Assembly: GCA_002409285.1 (NCBI GenBank)
Contig: DHUT01000091.1
Span: 1 to 18,796 of the forward strand
Direction: 5' to 3'
DNA length: 18,796 bases
Source: Firmicutes bacterium UBA5227
GTDB taxonomy: Bacteria > Bacillota > Clostridia > Tissierellales > Sedimentibacteraceae
A program made the position numbers and the translations under genes. Position 1 is the first letter of the stretch; each line of letters opens with the position of its first letter. Below are positions 15,783 through 18,796 of this stretch, piece after piece. The notes below the pieces were generated by a model. It did not search any database, was not told the DNA's origin, and worked only from the letters and a program-made list of their open reading frames with translations.

Positions 15783-16796
15783 CTATACATCCCTTCCTAA
15801 AACACTGGCAATAGCCTTTATCTTTCTCATGGTTTCATCGTAGACTCCATATGTCAGCGACTGTGCCCCATCACACAAGGCATTTTTAGGATCGTTGTGA
15901 ACTTCGATGATAAGACCATCTGCTCCTGCTGCTATTGCAGCCATTGACAGAGGCTCAACCATCCAGTTAATGCCTGCCGCATGACTTGGATCTACAACTA
16001 CAGGGAGGTGACTCAATTTTTTCAGGGCAGGTACTGCACTTATGTCAAGAGTATTTCTGGTATAGGTTTCACATGTTCTTATACCTCTTTCACAAAGGAC
16101 AACATTATTGTTTCCGCCACTCATAACATATTCTGCCGCCATGAGCAGTTCCTCATAGGTATTCGCAAAACCTCTTTTTATCATCACGGGCTTATCTACC
16201 TTCCCAAGCTCTTTTAGCAATTCAAAGTTCTGCATATTTCTTGCTCCTACCTGAAACATATCCACGACTTCCATGAACATATCAATGTGTGCCGCATTGG
16301 TTATTTCAGACACTACAGGCAAATGTGTTTCTTGCTTTGCAAGATTTAAAAGCTCAAGTCCATCTGCTCTGAGTCCCTGAAATGAATAGGGTGAGGTTCT
16401 CGGTTTCCAGGCACCGCCTCTGAGAATTCTGGCTCCGCTTAATTTTACATTCCTTGCAATATCTTTAATTTGCTCTTCACTTTCAACAGAACAGGGACCT
16501 GCCATAACAACAATTCTGTTTCCTCCTATTTCTACACCTCCCACATCTATAACACTGTCTTTTGTATGCATTTTACGGTTTGCTCTTTTATATGGTTCCT
16601 GAACCTTCAATATTTTTTCAACATTTTCATTTAACTCAATTGAAGATGTATCCAATGACGCAGTATCTCCAACTAAACCCAATACAGTTGTATTTTGACC
16701 AACTATAGGGCTTACCTCCACATTATACTTGCACAATTTTTCCTTAAGCTTTTCAATTTCTTCATCCTTTGTTCCGCTTTTTAAAACAATAATCAT
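15783..16796 (-). CDS. aroF: 3-deoxy-7-phosphoheptulonate (DAHP) synthase, type I-beta
   Basis: First step of the shikimate pathway: condenses PEP and erythrose-4-phosphate. 337 residues, matching the Thermotoga-type enzyme with an N-terminal ferredoxin-like regulatory domain (about 1-66) in front of the (beta/alpha)8 barrel. The barrel shows AGPCSVES (99-106, metal ligand C102), RGGAWKPRTSPYSFQG (126-141), KRGFANT and DPSHAAG. In the characterised relatives the N-terminal domain gives feedback inhibition by Tyr or Phe; here this is inferred. It is the first gene after the T-box leader, 87 bases beyond the terminator, with an AGGCAGGA ribosome site. The gene symbol follows Clostridium usage; aroG or aroA(G) naming is also seen. 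Confidence 0.96.
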   Translation of the reverse strand: MIIVLKSGTKDEEIEKLKEKLCKYNVEVSPIVGQNTTVLGLVGDTASLDTSSIELNENVEKILKVQEPYKRANRKMHTKDSVIDVGGVEIGGNRIVVMAGPCSVESEEQIKDIARNVKLSGARILRGGAWKPRTSPYSFQGLRADGLELLNLAKQETHLPVVSEITNAAHIDMFMEVVDMFQVGARNMQNFELLKELGKVDKPVMIKRGFANTYEELLMAAEYVMSGGNNNVVLCERGIRTCETYTRNTLDISAVPALKKLSHLPVVVDPSHAAGINWMVEPLSMAAIAAGADGLIIEVHNDPKNALCDGAQSLTYGVYDETMRKIKAIASVLGRDV

Positions 16797-16883
16797 AACA
16801 GTTCCTGCCTTTCATGTATTTTTTCTTTTAATCATCTTGTATAAATATTAGTTTTAATTGCTTCATGATATATAAAAATGCAT

Positions 16884-16928
16884 AAAAAAACCTCCCGTTC
16901 CTATATATTTTGATATAGGGACGAAAGG
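16884..16928 (-). terminator. T-box terminator hairpin
   Basis: On the minus strand CCTTTCGTCCCTATAT and ATATAGGAACGGGAGG form a 16-pair stem with one mismatch and two G-U pairs, closed by a short loop and followed by TTTTTTT. Its 5' arm would compete with the antiterminator that contains the T-box sequence at 16941-16959. Confidence 0.93.
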
Positions 16929-17175
16929 TTATAATTCAACTGTTCCGCGGTACCACCCAATTTCAGCAAACTGCTGCGCTTTTTCAAATACGAGATATAC
17001 ATCTGATATTCTATCCTTTTAACGCAGGAACAACGGCATAGCCTACTTAATTCAGCCGGCAGCTCAAGAGGGAACTTCAATATGATTTCACAAATACCCG
17101 CTTTCAGTCAGCGACGAGTACTCCCTGTCAGTGTCCTCAAATCTACTTTCAACTTTTCATTGCTTTTATATATTT
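16884..17175 (-). ncRNA. T-box leader, probable Phe specifier
   Basis: The minus strand holds the T-box sequence TGGGTGGTACCGCGGAACA (16941-16959), which pairs with the NCCA end of uncharged tRNA, followed by the terminator at 16884-16928. Upstream is a stem I region starting with the usual AGTAGATTTGAGG near 17144 and containing AGTA, as in the 5' side of a specifier loop. The 3' side reads GAAGTTCCCTCTTGAGC; in the position expected for the specifier, UUC (17072-17074) codes Phe. Uncharged tRNA-Phe would favour read-through into aroF and pheA. The T-box class is certain; the specifier is a reading by pattern and gene context, since the neighbouring triplets GUU and UCC cannot be excluded by eye. 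Confidence 0.92.
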
Positions 17176-17181
17176 TATGTT

Positions 17182-17210
17182 ATGTTACAACGTAAAAATA
17201 TTTTTGTCAA
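17182..17210 (-). promoter_or_regulatory. Sigma-A promoter of the T-box/aro operon
   Basis: A perfect TTGACA (17205-17210) and TAACAT (17182-17187) are 17 bases apart on the minus strand. Transcription should start near 17175, directly before the T-box stem I region. One arm of the inverted repeat at 17191-17234 fills most of the spacer. Confidence 0.8.
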
Positions 17211-17234
17211 TAATTTTTTAAAAATATTTTTACG
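17191..17234. repeat. 15-base inverted repeat bracketing the aro promoter -35
   Basis: CGTAAAAATATTTTT (17191-17205) and its exact reverse complement (17220-17234) are separated by 14 bases. Each arm also contains the self-complementary AAAAATATTTTT. One arm lies in the -35/-10 spacer and overlaps the first base of the -35; the other lies just upstream, where an UP element or regulator site would be. Weaker possible roles are DNA bending or part of purB transcript termination. The repeat is seen; function is inferred. Confidence 0.6.
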
Positions 17235-17273
17235 CTTACCACGCTGGGGTGGTTTGTTGGTCAGAAGAACCAT

Positions 17274-18707
17274 CTAAACTTTCAACTCAACATTAATTCC
17301 AAGCAGCTCTCTGTTCTCTTCAAGAATCGGTTTTACAGTTTCACTGTAAAATTCTTCTACCTGCTGCGGAGCTCTGCCTATGTAATAAACAGGGTTTATA
17401 GTTTCCTCTATTTCTTCTTTTGACATATTTATTATTTTACTTTTTGACATTCGTTCTATAAGGTCGTTTGGCCTACCAAATTTTTTAACCTGTTCTGCAG
17501 ACTGCATCGACAAAACCCTTATTTCCTCATGAAGCTCTTGCCTGTTGCCTCCGCGTTTTACTGCTTCCATTATAATATTTTCTGTTGCCATGAACGGAAG
17601 TTCTTCCGATATGTGTTTTTCAATTACCTTATCGTTAACAATTAGCCCGGAAAATACGTTAATTGCAATATCCAGTATGGCATCCGCTGCCAGGAAGCCC
17701 TGGGGTATACTTAACCTTTTTATTGCCGAATCATCAAGTGTTCTTTCAAGCCACTGGGTAGCAGCCGTATTTGCCATATTAGCCTCATTGGATATAATAA
17801 ACCTTGACAGGGATGCAATTCTTTCACTCCTCATAGGATTACGCTTATATGCCATGGCAGAAGAGCCAATCTGATTTTTTTCAAAAGGTTCTTCAATTTC
17901 CTTCTGGCTCTGTAGTATTCTGATGTCATTTGTTGCCTTGTGAAGGCTCTGGGCAATACTGCTTAACGCAAAGAGCACATAGTAGTCAACCTTTCGTGTA
18001 TATGTCTGACCTGTTAATTTAAACGAATCATGAAAACCCATTTTTTCAACTACCAGCTGCTCAAGTTTCTTTACTTTTTCACTGTCATTTTCGAACAGAC
18101 TCATAAAGCTTGCCTGCGTCCCCGTAGTACCTTTTACCCCTCTCAGCTTAACCAATGAAAGCACATGATTTATTTCTTCGTAATCCAGTACCAGATCCTG
18201 GAGCCAGAGTGCTGCTCTTTTGCCTACTGTGGTAAGCTGTGCGGGCTGGTAATGAGTATAACCTAATGTAGGCATATCCTTGTACTTCATGCAGAAATCT
18301 GACAATACGTTTATTACATTTATTAGCTTCTTTTTTATTAGCAAAAGTGCTTCTTTCATGAGTATGGCATCGGTATTGTCGACAACATACATGCTTGTTG
18401 CTCCAAGATGTATTATAGGCATTGCCTTAGGACATGCAGTGCCAAAAGTATGTACATGTGCCATTACATCATGCCTGAATTCCTTCTCTTTCTGAGCTGC
18501 AAGATCATAGTCTATATTATAAATATTGGATTTCATTTCTTCTACTTGCTCATCAGTTATGTTTAAGCCTAATTCCTTTTCCGCTTCTGCCAATGCAACC
18601 CACAGCTTCCTCCATGTGGAGAACTTGTTGTCATCAGAAAATATATAGCTCATTTCACTGCTTGCATATCTTGTAATTAACGGATTTTCGTAGGTATCTC
18701 TCGACAT
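17274..18707 (-). CDS. purB: Adenylosuccinate lyase
   Basis: Cleaves fumarate from adenylosuccinate (AMP synthesis) and from SAICAR (IMP synthesis). 477 residues, the longer form of the family compared with about 430 in Bacillus. Motifs are RHDVMAHVH (78-86), THYQPAQ with the catalytic-region H152 (151-157), and the superfamily signature GSSAMAYKRNPMRSE (281-295). AGGAGGT precedes the ATG by a normal distance. It releases fumarate, a substrate of the fumarase in the same window, but it is separated from the aro operon by a promoter and leader, so it is probably a separate unit. A weak stem (ACCAC/GTGGT at about 17238-17253) follows the stop; no strong terminator is seen. Confidence 0.97.
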   Translation of the reverse strand: MSRDTYENPLITRYASSEMSYIFSDDNKFSTWRKLWVALAEAEKELGLNITDEQVEEMKSNIYNIDYDLAAQKEKEFRHDVMAHVHTFGTACPKAMPIIHLGATSMYVVDNTDAILMKEALLLIKKKLINVINVLSDFCMKYKDMPTLGYTHYQPAQLTTVGKRAALWLQDLVLDYEEINHVLSLVKLRGVKGTTGTQASFMSLFENDSEKVKKLEQLVVEKMGFHDSFKLTGQTYTRKVDYYVLFALSSIAQSLHKATNDIRILQSQKEIEEPFEKNQIGSSAMAYKRNPMRSERIASLSRFIISNEANMANTAATQWLERTLDDSAIKRLSIPQGFLAADAILDIAINVFSGLIVNDKVIEKHISEELPFMATENIIMEAVKRGGNRQELHEEIRVLSMQSAEQVKKFGRPNDLIERMSKSKIINMSKEEIEETINPVYYIGRAPQQVEEFYSETVKPILEENRELLGINVELKV

Positions 18708-18742
18708 TTTAACCTCCTGTAATAATTATTCATATTGTGCAG

Positions 18743-18796
18743 TCTCGTTCTCCAATTTATTTGTTCGCTACTGCTCACATAAATTGGGATCTCGTT
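18743..18796. repeat. Inverted plus direct repeat upstream of purB, cut by the window edge
   Basis: CCAATTTAT (18752-18760) and ATAAATTGG (18779-18787) form a 9-base inverted repeat with an 18-base loop. Each arm is flanked on one side by TCTCGTT in the same orientation (18743-18749 and 18790-18796). It sits about 45-90 bases before purB and may be a leader hairpin, an operator or part of a dispersed repeat; the edge prevents a decision. Confidence 0.4.

Noticed and set aside
15776..15790. Upstream ATG giving five extra residues (MYRWI) on prephenate dehydratase
   Set aside because: It lies inside the end of aroF with GGAAGG touching the ATG, so the spacing is wrong, whereas AGGTGG sits before the ATG at 15775.
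17238..17253. ACCAC/GTGGT stem after purB as a terminator
   Set aside because: It is only a 5-pair stem and no U tract follows directly; the T-rich stretch further on belongs to the inverted repeat at the promoter.

Overview
The window looks like chromosomal DNA of a low-GC anaerobic Firmicute of the class Clostridia. The evidence is AT-rich spacers, strong GGAGG-type ribosome sites, a monomeric [FeFe] hydrogenase, a T-box leader and decarboxylating malate/fumarate enzymes. All genes with good support lie on the minus strand, so transcription runs from high to low coordinates. I see no mobile element, tRNA, rRNA or CRISPR array.

In the direction of transcription the layout is as follows. (1) purB (18707-17274). 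(2) A 477-base spacer holding a sigma-A-type promoter inside an inverted repeat, then a T-box leader with its terminator; the best reading of the specifier codon is UUC (Phe). (3) An aromatic amino-acid cluster: aroF (DAHP synthase), pheA (prephenate dehydratase), a 182-base gap, then tightly packed aroB, aroA, aroC, aroE and a shikimate kinase. The kinase frame continues without a stop into a complete malic enzyme. (4) fumC. (5) An AlgI-like membrane O-acyltransferase and its DHHW/AlgJ-like partner, closed by a clear terminator. (6) A membrane-anchored phosphodiester glycosidase (NAGPA) domain protein. (7) A 53-codon small open frame and a coiled-coil protein of unknown function. (8) A new promoter, a thioredoxin-like [2Fe-2S] protein and a group B-type [FeFe] hydrogenase. 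(9) At the low-coordinate edge, the 3' half of a TPP riboswitch without its 5' half, followed by a terminator-like hairpin.

The aro genes supply every step from erythrose-4-phosphate plus PEP to chorismate except 3-dehydroquinate dehydratase. Of the steps from chorismate to phenylpyruvate, only prephenate dehydratase is here; chorismate mutase and tyrA are absent. Charged or uncharged tRNA-Phe probably sets read-through into aroF. Malic enzyme and fumarase handle the C4-acid branch of central metabolism (malate to pyruvate, malate to fumarate). The hydrogenase pair disposes of, or senses, reducing power. The acyltransferase, DHHW and NAGPA proteins probably modify a cell-surface polysaccharide.

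The most unusual points are the shikimate kinase-malic enzyme fusion with a ribosome-binding site buried in its linker, the orphan half riboswitch, and the inverted repeat around the T-box promoter.
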